Shown: in pieces, positions 34,726 to 42,781 of the stretch | How positions within the stretch are numbered: the stretch's first letter is position 1 | Layout: every line of letters starts with the position of its first letter | NCBI GenBank assembly: GCA_947500035.1 | Contig: CANMQP010000013.1 | Span: 299,642 to 363,641, forward strand | Length of the DNA: 64,000 nucleotides | Origin: an uncultured Kiloniellaceae bacterium | GTDB taxonomy: Bacteria > Pseudomonadota > Alphaproteobacteria > Kiloniellales > Kiloniellaceae | Direction of reading: 5' to 3' | Position numbers and translations under genes: made by a program | The notes under the pieces: generated by a model | The model's input: only the letters and a program-made list of their open reading frames with translations | Databases searched by the model: none | Told to the model about the DNA's origin: nothing

Positions 34726-37302
34726 ATGCTCATAAGCTGGGAGTGCTGCCGCACTCTGGAGGCTGATTGTTTCCGAGTTTTCAACGGGAACGTGGACCAG
34801 CCTCCAAAACATATATTTGGAGAGCCGTCGCTCTCCAGCGTGTCCTCTGATCGGGTCCGTGAAAGCGGCGGGTTCGATCCGGTTGGTTGGGGGGAAGACA
34901 ACTTGGCGGGACTGCCGGTATATCTACCGGGACTCTTATTCGCGGCGATCGGGATCGCGGGCGCAGCGCTGGTGGCATTCGTCTATCGCAAGCGCTGGCT
35001 CGAGGCTGAAGCGGCCGCAGAAAAGGGAACGAAACAGGCCAGGGTGCTCGGCAGCGTGCTCTCCTCCGCGCCTTTTGCCTGCCTGGCCTATCATCATGAG
35101 ACCGCCCGCCTGAACCGCAGTGGCAATCTGACCGCTGTATTGGGTGACGGGGCTGAACAGGCAGCGAGCCTGGAAGATGTCAGCGGGATCTTCACCGACC
35201 AGGATGCCCAACAGCTCATTGCGGCGGAGCAGGCGCTGAGAACCGCGGGCGAGAGTTTTATTCTCAGCCTGCGGCACCGCGACGGCACGCGGATCTATGA
35301 AGCGCTGGGTATTCGTACCAAGGCCGATGACGGACAGGCGGTCGCCGACACGATCTGGTTCCGCGATGTCTCGGCGCAGCAAAGTGTTTTGAACAGCGCC
35401 ATGCGCGAAACCGAGGATCTCAGCACGATCCTGGACGCGCTGCAGATTCCGATCTGGCGACGCGACAGCGATCTGAACCTGACGTACTGCAATGCGGCTT
35501 ATGCCGCTGCCCTTGACACCAAGGCCGAAAATGCCGTTGCGGAGAGCCTGGAGCTTCTGGGACAGTCACAGGGGCGTATCGGTCAGGCGATCGCGCAGCG
35601 CGCCAAGGAAAGCGGCAAACAGGAAACCGAGAGCCATCATATCGTCGTTGGGGGTGCGCGCCGCCTCTATCAGGTCAATGAACGCCCCTTAAGAGACGGC
35701 CGCCTGATCGGATATGCCTTTGACGACACCACGCGCGAAGACCTGCAGGTCGAGCTGACCCGGCATATCGAGGCGCAGGCGACGGTTTTGGAGAACCTCG
35801 GCACAGCCATCGCGATTCTGGGCCCGGATATGCGGTTGAAGTTTTTCAATTCGGCTTACGCATCGCTGTGGCGGATCGACGAAGCCTTCCTGAACAGCGG
35901 CCCTGATATGAGCGACATCCTGGATGCCGCGCGGGACGAGCGCCGGATGCCCGAGTACGCCAACTATCCGGAATTCAAACAGCAGCGTCTGCGCGAATTC
36001 CGCACCATGATCGAACCCATGGAGGAACTGCAGCATTTGCCGGACGGCAACACGCTGCGGATGGTGGCGACGCCGCATCCCTTCGGCGGCGTGCTCATGA
36101 CCTTCGAGGACGTGACGGACCGGCTGACCCTGGAACGCTCCTACAACACCCTGATCGAAGTACAACGCGAAACCCTCAACAACCTCTACGAAGGTGTCGC
36201 CGTGTACGGCGCCGATGGGCGGCTGAAGCTTTCCAATCCGGCCTTTGCCCGGATCTGGAACCTGCCACCTGAGTTGCTTTCCGGCGAACCCCACGCCCGG
36301 CAGGTGATCGACCGCATGCACGATTTCTTCGACATCTCCGCCGAAGAGTGGCCGGAAGTGCTCGAAACCATGGTCGCACAGGCCACCGAGGCCGAATCCA
36401 TGAGCGGACGATTCGAGCGGGCCGACGGATCGATCGTGGATTGGGCGCAGGTGCCTCTTCCGGATGGGGCCTCGCTCTATACCTTCCTGGATGTCACGGA
36501 TTCGATCCACGTCGAGCGCGCCCTGCTCGAGCGGAACGAGGCTCTGGAGACCGCGGATCGCCTGAAGTCCGAGTTTATCGCCAATATTTCCTACGAACTG
36601 CGCACGCCGCTCAACGCCATCGTCGGCTTTGCCGAGATTCTCGAGAACCAATTCTTCGGCAGCCTGAACGAGCGACAGCTGGAATACAGCCACGCAATCG
36701 TGGAATCCTCGCAACGCCTCATGACGCTGATCAACGATATCCTGGATCTGGCCTCGATCGAGGCGGGGTACCTGCACCTGGATCGCAGCGAAACCTCGGT
36801 CCGCGGCCTGCTCGAGACCATCGAGACCCTGGGCCACGAACGCGCCCTGAACCGGGATATCCGCCTGAAGCTCGAGTGCGCGGAGGACACGGGAACCGCC
36901 TTCGTCGACGAGCGCCGCCTCAAACAGGCGCTTTTTAATCTGCTGTCCAACGCCATCAAGTTCACCCCGCAAGGCGGATCCGTGACCCTCGGCGCCGAGC
37001 GGAAGGACAATATGATCCGTTTGAAAGTGACGGACACGGGTCCCGGGATTCCGGCAGACGATCAGGCGCGCGTCTTCGGCAAGTTCGAAACCGGCAGTAG
37101 ACAGGCGCGGCAATCGGGCGCGGGACTGGGTCTCTCCCTGGTGAAAAGCCTGGTCGAAATGCATGGTGGCTGGGTCGAGCTGGAATCCTTGGAAGGCACG
37201 GGAACCTCGGTTACCTGCCACATTCCCATCGATCCCGGCGCAGCCACGGAACCCGCGGAGACCCCCTTACCGAAGCCCAGCAACCTGCCCGAACCCAGCT
37301 AG
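34726..37302 (+). CDS. divL: DivL-like PAS sensor kinase homologue with tyrosine at the phospho-acceptor site
   Basis: 858 aa as drawn. The first 50 residues are poorly conserved-looking and the true start may be a later GTG/TTG before the membrane segment (about 66-86, PVYLPGLLFAAIGIAGAALV). At least three PAS-like units follow (around 100-220, 225-340, 345-590). The HisKA box reads FIANISYELRTPLNAIVGF: Tyr623 replaces the usual histidine, the hallmark of Caulobacter DivL. The ATPase domain is intact (NLLSNAIKFTPQGG, DTGPGIPADD, GAGLGLSLVKSL). DivL activates CckA, and so CtrA, rather than acting as a standard kinase. The ahcY/tsaE/addAB surroundings match my recollection of the divL locus in Caulobacter-type genomes. 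Confidence 0.82.
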   Translation: MLISWECCRTLEADCFRVFNGNVDQPPKHIFGEPSLSSVSSDRVRESGGFDPVGWGEDNLAGLPVYLPGLLFAAIGIAGAALVAFVYRKRWLEAEAAAEKGTKQARVLGSVLSSAPFACLAYHHETARLNRSGNLTAVLGDGAEQAASLEDVSGIFTDQDAQQLIAAEQALRTAGESFILSLRHRDGTRIYEALGIRTKADDGQAVADTIWFRDVSAQQSVLNSAMRETEDLSTILDALQIPIWRRDSDLNLTYCNAAYAAALDTKAENAVAESLELLGQSQGRIGQAIAQRAKESGKQETESHHIVVGGARRLYQVNERPLRDGRLIGYAFDDTTREDLQVELTRHIEAQATVLENLGTAIAILGPDMRLKFFNSAYASLWRIDEAFLNSGPDMSDILDAARDERRMPEYANYPEFKQQRLREFRTMIEPMEELQHLPDGNTLRMVATPHPFGGVLMTFEDVTDRLTLERSYNTLIEVQRETLNNLYEGVAVYGADGRLKLSNPAFARIWNLPPELLSGEPHARQVIDRMHDFFDISAEEWPEVLETMVAQATEAESMSGRFERADGSIVDWAQVPLPDGASLYTFLDVTDSIHVERALLERNEALETADRLKSEFIANISYELRTPLNAIVGFAEILENQFFGSLNERQLEYSHAIVESSQRLMTLINDILDLASIEAGYLHLDRSETSVRGLLETIETLGHERALNRDIRLKLECAEDTGTAFVDERRLKQALFNLLSNAIKFTPQGGSVTLGAERKDNMIRLKVTDTGPGIPADDQARVFGKFETGSRQARQSGAGLGLSLVKSLVEMHGGWVELESLEGTGTSVTCHIPIDPGAATEPAETPLPKPSNLPEPS

Positions 37303-37386
37303 GTCCCGCGGGGATTCGGGGCAGCTTCGAGAGCGGCCACTCCTTTGTTGCCGCCCAAGGGTCCGCCCGTTAAAACCTCTCCTATC

Positions 37387-37935
37387 ATGAGACCTCTCGA
37401 CACCACCACAAGCGCCATAACACTGCCGCTCGCCAGCGAGGCGGCGACCGCTTCCCTGGCCCGGGCATTGAGCAGGCTTGTGGCGCCCGGCGACGTGATC
37501 GCGCTGTTTGGAGACCTCGGCGCCGGAAAGACCTCTTTTGCCAGGGCTTTCATTAATGCCCTCCCCCGTGAACACGCAGGTGCCGTGGAAAGCGAAGGTG
37601 CCGTAGAACGCCAGGAGGAGGAGGTTCCCAGCCCGACCTTTACCCTGGTTCAACTCTATGAACGCGTGCCCGCGACCATCTGGCACTTTGATCTTTATCG
37701 CCTGGAGCAGGCGGAAGAAGTCTACGAACTTGGCATTGAGGAGGCCTTTGCCGACGGCATCTCACTGATTGAATGGCCCGACCGCCTGGGTGGCCTGCTG
37801 CCCGCCGACCGGCTCGAAATTCATCTTGGGTTTGGATCAAGCCCGGATGCGCGAATCGCAGACCTGGCCGCTTTCGGTTCCTGGACCAAGCGCAGGGAGA
37901 GCCTCGCTGCGCTTCAGGGAGATCTGGCCGGATGA
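37387..37935 (+). CDS. tsaE: TsaE, tRNA threonylcarbamoyladenosine synthesis ATPase
   Basis: 182 aa from the ATG at 37387 (an in-frame TTG at 37345 is less likely). The P-loop is FGDLGAGKTSFARAF, followed by SPTFTLVQLY, IWHFDLYRL, GIEEAFADGISLIEWPDRL. TsaE drives the TsaB-TsaD complex that makes t6A37 of ANN-decoding tRNAs. Between the P-loop helix and SPTFTL there is an extra acidic segment of about 20 residues. It is encoded by an imperfect 18-bp tandem duplication (GGTGCCGTGGAA / GGTGCCGTAGAA near 37579 and 37597). Its stop overlaps the next start (ATGA), the first of a coupled gene series. Confidence 0.93.
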   Translation: MRPLDTTTSAITLPLASEAATASLARALSRLVAPGDVIALFGDLGAGKTSFARAFINALPREHAGAVESEGAVERQEEEVPSPTFTLVQLYERVPATIWHFDLYRLEQAEEVYELGIEEAFADGISLIEWPDRLGGLLPADRLEIHLGFGSSPDARIADLAAFGSWTKRRESLAALQGDLAG

Positions 37936-38987
37936 ACCAACGCGACAGCCAGATCGAGGATTTCCTCGTGCAGGCAGGCTGGCAGAGCGCGCGGCGGCAG
38001 CCTTTGCAGGGCGACGCTTCCAGCCGCCGTTACATACGTCTGAACCGCGACGGCGACGCGGCCATGCTGATGGATGCGCCGCCGCCGAGGGAAAAGGTCG
38101 CGCCCTTTCACGACATCGGCAGACTGCTTGACGGACTCGGCTTCAGCACGCCGGCATTTCTGGCCGTCGACCTGGAACGCGGATTTCTTCTGCTGGAAGA
38201 TTTCGGCGATCGGACCTTCACGAACGAATTGGCCGATGGTCAGGACGAGGGCCGGCTTTACCAACTGGCCGTCGATAACCTGATCGCGCTCCATCAACGC
38301 TGGAAACCGCAGACCACCGGCGGTTCGGCTCTTGTGGTGCCACCCTACTCCGACCAGATCCTGCTGGAGGAAGTCGGACGCTTCGCCGAATGGTACCTGC
38401 CTGAAGTCCTCGGCCCCGAAACCCTCGGCGCCAAGAAAGCGGCCGCACTGGAGGCGGAGTTTCTGGCACTTTGGCGGGCGGCTCTGCCAAGGGCCCGCGC
38501 GGTTCCCGACAGCCTCGTGCTGCGTGACTATCATGTCGACAATCTGATGGTGCTTCCGGGGCGTGAAGGCCTCTCCGCCTGCGGTCTGCTCGATTTTCAG
38601 GACGCGGTGATCGGGCCGCTGACCTACGATCTCATGTCACTGGTCTGCGATGTCCGGCGCGATGTCTCGCCCTCCGTTGCCCAGGAAACAGTGGCGCGCT
38701 ACCTCGCAGCCTTTCCCGAACTTCCGGACGCCGCCTTCAAGGAATCTTTCGCCGTCATGTCGGCACAGCGGAATGTGAAGATCCTGGGAAACTTTACCCG
38801 CCTGCTGATCCGTGACGGAAAACCAACCTATCTGAAATACATTCCCCGGACATGGCGCCTCATCGAAGAGGCCCTCGGACATCCGGCGTTGCAGGATCTG
38901 CGCGTCTGGTTCGATGAAAACCTGCCGGCGGAGCGGAGAATCGTGCCTGCAAGCCATGACGCGGCGGGCAATGGAGGACATGAATGA
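37932..38987 (+). CDS. amgK: Anomeric MurNAc/GlcNAc kinase AmgK (aminoglycoside phosphotransferase fold)
   Basis: 351 aa from the ATG at 37932, overlapping tsaE by four bases. Kinase motifs: catalytic loop VLRDYHVDNLMVLPG and the metal-binding LLDFQDAVIGPLTYDLMSL. The N-lobe contains the conserved QGDASSRRYIRL and LLLEDFGDRTF. Being directly upstream of a MurU-type uridylyltransferase, with overlapping genes, identifies it as AmgK. AmgK phosphorylates the anomeric hydroxyl of N-acetylmuramate (and GlcNAc) from cell-wall turnover. The pair bypasses de novo UDP-MurNAc synthesis and underlies intrinsic fosfomycin tolerance in pseudomonads. Family membership is certain; the specific substrate is inferred from context. 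Confidence 0.88.
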   Translation: MNQRDSQIEDFLVQAGWQSARRQPLQGDASSRRYIRLNRDGDAAMLMDAPPPREKVAPFHDIGRLLDGLGFSTPAFLAVDLERGFLLLEDFGDRTFTNELADGQDEGRLYQLAVDNLIALHQRWKPQTTGGSALVVPPYSDQILLEEVGRFAEWYLPEVLGPETLGAKKAAALEAEFLALWRAALPRARAVPDSLVLRDYHVDNLMVLPGREGLSACGLLDFQDAVIGPLTYDLMSLVCDVRRDVSPSVAQETVARYLAAFPELPDAAFKESFAVMSAQRNVKILGNFTRLLIRDGKPTYLKYIPRTWRLIEEALGHPALQDLRVWFDENLPAERRIVPASHDAAGNGGHE

Positions 38988-39721
38988 CGACCGAGATCCC
39001 AAAACGGGCCATGGTGCTGGCGGCAGGCCTGGGGACGCGTATGAAGATGCTCACCGAGAACCTGCCAAAACCGCTGGTCGAAGTGTCGGGCCAGGCTATG
39101 CTGGATACCATCCTGGACCGCGTCGAAGCCGCCGGCATTCAAGAGGTGGTGATCAACCTGCATTACCTGGGTGAGCAGATCGTCGCGCACCTGGAAGGGC
39201 GGCCGTCCCCGAAAATCCTCTACTCCCGCGAAGAGGAATTGCTGGAAACCGGCGGCGGTGTGAAAAAAGCACTGCCTTTGCTGGGCGAAAATCCCTTTTT
39301 CGTGACCAATGGCGATGTCTGCTGGCTGGATGGTTACGCGTCGGCCCTGGAGCGTTTGGCTGAGCAGTGGAACGAAGGCGAGATGGATGGGCTCCTGCTG
39401 CTGCATCCGACGGTTTATGCCTTCGGATACGACGGCGTGGGCGACTTCCACATGGATGCCGCCGGACGGATATCGCGACGCAAAGAGCGCGGTGTGGCTC
39501 CCTTTATCTATGCCGGGATCCAGATCCTGCACCCCCGCTTCTTTGACGATGCTCCCGACGGTCCTTTTTCGCTCAACCTGCTGTATGATCGCGCCATCGA
39601 GAAGGAGCGTCTCTTCGGTATTCGCCACGACGGCGAATGGTTCCATATCGGAACCCCGGAACAGCTGCGCGAGACCGAATGGGCTTTGAAGGAACTTTCG
39701 TTCTCGTCGGTACAGACCTGA
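38984..39721 (+). CDS. murU: N-acetylmuramate-1-phosphate uridylyltransferase MurU
   Basis: 245 aa, starting inside the amgK stop (ATGA). Sugar-nucleotidyltransferase signature RAMVLAAGLGTRMKMLTENL with the KPLVEVSGQAMLD substrate loop, ETGGGVKKALPLLG, and TNGDVCWLDG carrying the metal aspartate. The length and lack of a left-handed helix domain fit MurU rather than GlmU or RmlA. It joins MurNAc-1-phosphate to UTP, giving UDP-MurNAc for reuse in peptidoglycan. It forms a coupled unit with tsaE and amgK, followed 36 bp later by addB. Confidence 0.9.
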   Translation: MTTEIPKRAMVLAAGLGTRMKMLTENLPKPLVEVSGQAMLDTILDRVEAAGIQEVVINLHYLGEQIVAHLEGRPSPKILYSREEELLETGGGVKKALPLLGENPFFVTNGDVCWLDGYASALERLAEQWNEGEMDGLLLLHPTVYAFGYDGVGDFHMDAAGRISRRKERGVAPFIYAGIQILHPRFFDDAPDGPFSLNLLYDRAIEKERLFGIRHDGEWFHIGTPEQLRETEWALKELSFSSVQT

Positions 39722-39757
39722 GCAATAAGGTGGCGTCGCGATGATCCCACGAGCCGG

Positions 39758-42700
39758 ATGAGCACAGCAGACCCGAAGGTTCTGAACATTCCCGCGGGCG
39801 TCGCCTTTGCCGACGCTCTGGCAGAGGGCGTGATCCAGCGATGGGGTCACGATCCGCTGACGCTTGCCAAGGTCAGGATTTTACTGCCCAACCGGCGCGC
39901 CTGCCGGGTGCTGCAGGAGGCCTTTCTGCGGATCTCCCGGGCCCGTGCGCTCCTGTTGCCGCGGCTCATGCCCCTGGGTGATCTGGATGCGGACGAACTG
40001 GAACTGACCAGCGGCGATGTGACGGTGGATGCCAGTGCCGAGACCGAGATCCCGCCGGCCATTCCCCCCCTGCGGCGGCAACTTCTGCTGGCCCGGCTGA
40101 TCATGAAATGGGGCGAGGTGGCGGCCGCCGAGGACGGGGTCGACGCGCCGAGCGAGGATCAGGCCGTACGTCTCGCCGCAGAGCTTGCAAGCCTTTTGGA
40201 TCAGGTCGAGACCGAGGGACTGGATCTGCGCGATCTGAAAAACCTGGTCCCGCAGGAATATGCCAGCCATTGGCAGATCACTCTCGATTTCCTCGAAATC
40301 CTCTCGGCGCAGTGGCCTGCGATCCAAGCCGAATCCGGTTGCGTCGGGATCGCCGAGCGGCGGCGTCTCCTGCTTGAGGCACAGGCCGCAGCCTGGCAGG
40401 AGACACCCCCGGATTTCCCCATTGTGGTGGCCGGTTCCACCGGTTCGATCCCTGCCACGGCGGCACTCATAAAAGTCATCTCGACCCTGCCGCAGGGCTA
40501 CGTCGTCTTGCCGGGCGCAGACTTGAAAGCCGGCGACAAGGCCTGGCAGGCGATCGGAACCGACCCGAGCCATCCGCAGTATGGCCTGTATCATCTGCTT
40601 GCGCGCCTGGAGACCGAACGAAGTGATGTCGGAGCTTGGAGCACGAGGGAAGAGAGCGCCGCCGCGCAAGAGCGCGCAGACCTGCTCTCCACGGCATTGC
40701 TGCCGGCCGCCGTGACGCCAGAGTGGCTGGACGCCATCGAAAGCATGCCGACTGAGGACATCGAAGCCGCGCTGGAGCCTCTCCAGAGGATCGACTGCCC
40801 GGGCGCATCCGAGGAAGCGATGGTCATCGCCTTGTTGATGCGGGAGAGCCTGGAGGAAGACGGACGGCGCGCGGCTCTGGTGACACCGGACCGCGCCCTG
40901 GCGCGACGGGTTGCGACCGAACTCGGACGCTGGGGCTTGACCGTTGACGATTCCGCCGGACAACCCCTTGCCACGTCACTCGCCGGAAGCTTCCTGCGGC
41001 TCACCGCAGAAATGATTGCAGGCAAACTGGAACCCCTCGCAACCCTCGCAGCTTTGAAGCACCCCATGGCGTCGGGCGGCCTGCCCCGGGAGAATTATCT
41101 GGATGTGCTGCGCCAGATGGAAAAGCTGGTCTGGCGCGGCGTGCGTCCCGCCCCTGGATTCTCCGGCCTCCTCGCCAGCCTTGACGAAGAGAGCGGTAAT
41201 CCGAAGCAGGATGAGCAAAAGGCGGACTGTCGGCGCTTTGTCGAATGGCTCGCCCAGACCGCCGCTGACTTCGACCATATCCTCGAGGCAGCCGAGGGTC
41301 TTGAGAACATCATCGACGCGCACATTGCCTTTATGGAAGCCCTGGCGGCGAGCGATTCGGAAAGCGGCGCAGAACGCATCTGGCTCGGCGAGGCGGGGGC
41401 GGCGCTGGCCAACTTTGTCGATGAACTGCGCGACGCCGCCAACAGCCTGCCTCAAGTCTCGCGCTGGCGCTACCCCGCGCTGTTGAGCAGCCTGCTGGAA
41501 GGCCGGGTCGTGCGCCAGTCCTTCAGCAGCCATCCCAGGCTTTCGATCCTCGGCCCCCTGGAAGCGCGGCTGCTGCACCCGGACGTGATGATCCTGGGCG
41601 GCCTCAACGAAGGGACCTGGCCCATGGAAGTTGACTCGGGCCCCTGGCTCAGCCGGCCCATGCGCGCGGACTTCAACCTGCCCTCACCGGAGCGCCGGAT
41701 CGGCCTCTCCGCCCACGATTTCGCGCAGGCTGCCTCAGCACCCAGGGTCTACATTACCCGCGCGACGCGCGTAGACGGCACGCCGACCGTCCCCTCGCGA
41801 TGGCTGTTGCGGTTGGACGCTCTGCTCCAGGGCCTCGGCATTTCGGAAGCACTCACCAGCGAGGCACCGGACTGGCTAGCCTGGGCGGAGATGCTGGATA
41901 AGCCGGACCGGACCTCGCGCGGCAAGCCACCCTCGCCCCAGCCGCCCCTCGCCGCGCGGCCCCGCCGTCTCTCGGTTACCCGGATTGAAACCTGGCGGCG
42001 CGACCCCTACGCACTCTATGCCCGTGAGATCCTGCGGCTCCGTCCGCTGGATCCCATCGACGCCGATCCTGGTGGCGCGGAAAAGGGGACCATCATCCAC
42101 GAAATTCTGGAGCTCTTTCTGAAGGCCTATCCGGACCGCTTGCCCTCGGACCCCGAAAGGAAGCTGCTGGAGATCGGCGCAGAGGTCTTCGAACGTGCCG
42201 CCGTGCGGCCCGGTCTGCGTGCGTTCTGGTGGCCTCGCTTTTTGAGGATCGCCGAATGGTTCGCCGGGGCCGAACAGGCCTGGCGGGAACAAACCCGAGG
42301 ATCATATCCGGAGGAAACCGGCAGGCTGGTCCTGAATGCGCCGGGAGGAGCCTTCGAGCTCACAGCAAAAGCCGACCGTATCGATGCTCTGCGGGACGGC
42401 AGCTTTGCCATTCTCGACTACAAAACCGGCCGTATCCCAACGGACCCGGAAGTCGAGATGGGATATGCGCCCCAATTGCCGCTTGAAGCGGCGATGTTCA
42501 ACGCTGGCGCCTTTGGCGATCTGCACGGCGAGGTTAGTCATCTGAGCTATTGGCGTCTTACCGGGGGCACCACGGCGGGCGAGATGAAACCGCTCAAGCA
42601 ATCCGCCGCACTCTCTGCGGAGGCCGCCATCACGGGACTGACAAGCCTGATCACCCGCTTTGACAATCCCGAAACGCCGTATCCCGCGCAGCCGCGTCAC

Positions 42701-42781
42701 GACCGGCGTCTGCGCTTCAACGACTACGCCCATCTTGCGCGCATTAAAGAATGGACGACCGGCGAAGGAGGCTCGGACTGA
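39758..42781 (+). CDS. addB: AddB, helicase-nuclease subunit for double-strand break repair
   Basis: 1007 aa, the alphaproteobacterial AddB length. The N-terminus (KVRILLPNRRACRVLQEAFL) is a helicase-like fold without a full Walker A. The middle carries MILGGLNEGTWPMEVDSGPW and PSRWLLRLDAL. The C-terminal PD-(D/E)XK nuclease domain (about 725-960) includes LSVTRIETWRRDPYALYARE, GTIIHEILELFL and FAILDYKTGRIP with the catalytic D and K. It processes broken DNA ends with AddA and responds to Chi-like sites before RecA loading. Its stop overlaps the addA start (TGATG), consistent with a stoichiometric complex. Confidence 0.94.
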   Translation: MSTADPKVLNIPAGVAFADALAEGVIQRWGHDPLTLAKVRILLPNRRACRVLQEAFLRISRARALLLPRLMPLGDLDADELELTSGDVTVDASAETEIPPAIPPLRRQLLLARLIMKWGEVAAAEDGVDAPSEDQAVRLAAELASLLDQVETEGLDLRDLKNLVPQEYASHWQITLDFLEILSAQWPAIQAESGCVGIAERRRLLLEAQAAAWQETPPDFPIVVAGSTGSIPATAALIKVISTLPQGYVVLPGADLKAGDKAWQAIGTDPSHPQYGLYHLLARLETERSDVGAWSTREESAAAQERADLLSTALLPAAVTPEWLDAIESMPTEDIEAALEPLQRIDCPGASEEAMVIALLMRESLEEDGRRAALVTPDRALARRVATELGRWGLTVDDSAGQPLATSLAGSFLRLTAEMIAGKLEPLATLAALKHPMASGGLPRENYLDVLRQMEKLVWRGVRPAPGFSGLLASLDEESGNPKQDEQKADCRRFVEWLAQTAADFDHILEAAEGLENIIDAHIAFMEALAASDSESGAERIWLGEAGAALANFVDELRDAANSLPQVSRWRYPALLSSLLEGRVVRQSFSSHPRLSILGPLEARLLHPDVMILGGLNEGTWPMEVDSGPWLSRPMRADFNLPSPERRIGLSAHDFAQAASAPRVYITRATRVDGTPTVPSRWLLRLDALLQGLGISEALTSEAPDWLAWAEMLDKPDRTSRGKPPSPQPPLAARPRRLSVTRIETWRRDPYALYAREILRLRPLDPIDADPGGAEKGTIIHEILELFLKAYPDRLPSDPERKLLEIGAEVFERAAVRPGLRAFWWPRFLRIAEWFAGAEQAWREQTRGSYPEETGRLVLNAPGGAFELTAKADRIDALRDGSFAILDYKTGRIPTDPEVEMGYAPQLPLEAAMFNAGAFGDLHGEVSHLSYWRLTGGTTAGEMKPLKQSAALSAEAAITGLTSLITRFDNPETPYPAQPRHDRRLRFNDYAHLARIKEWTTGEGGSD

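Noticed and set aside
35689..37221. 510-residue frame antisense to the DivL-like gene
   Set aside because: Shadow frame; no motif or ribosome site.
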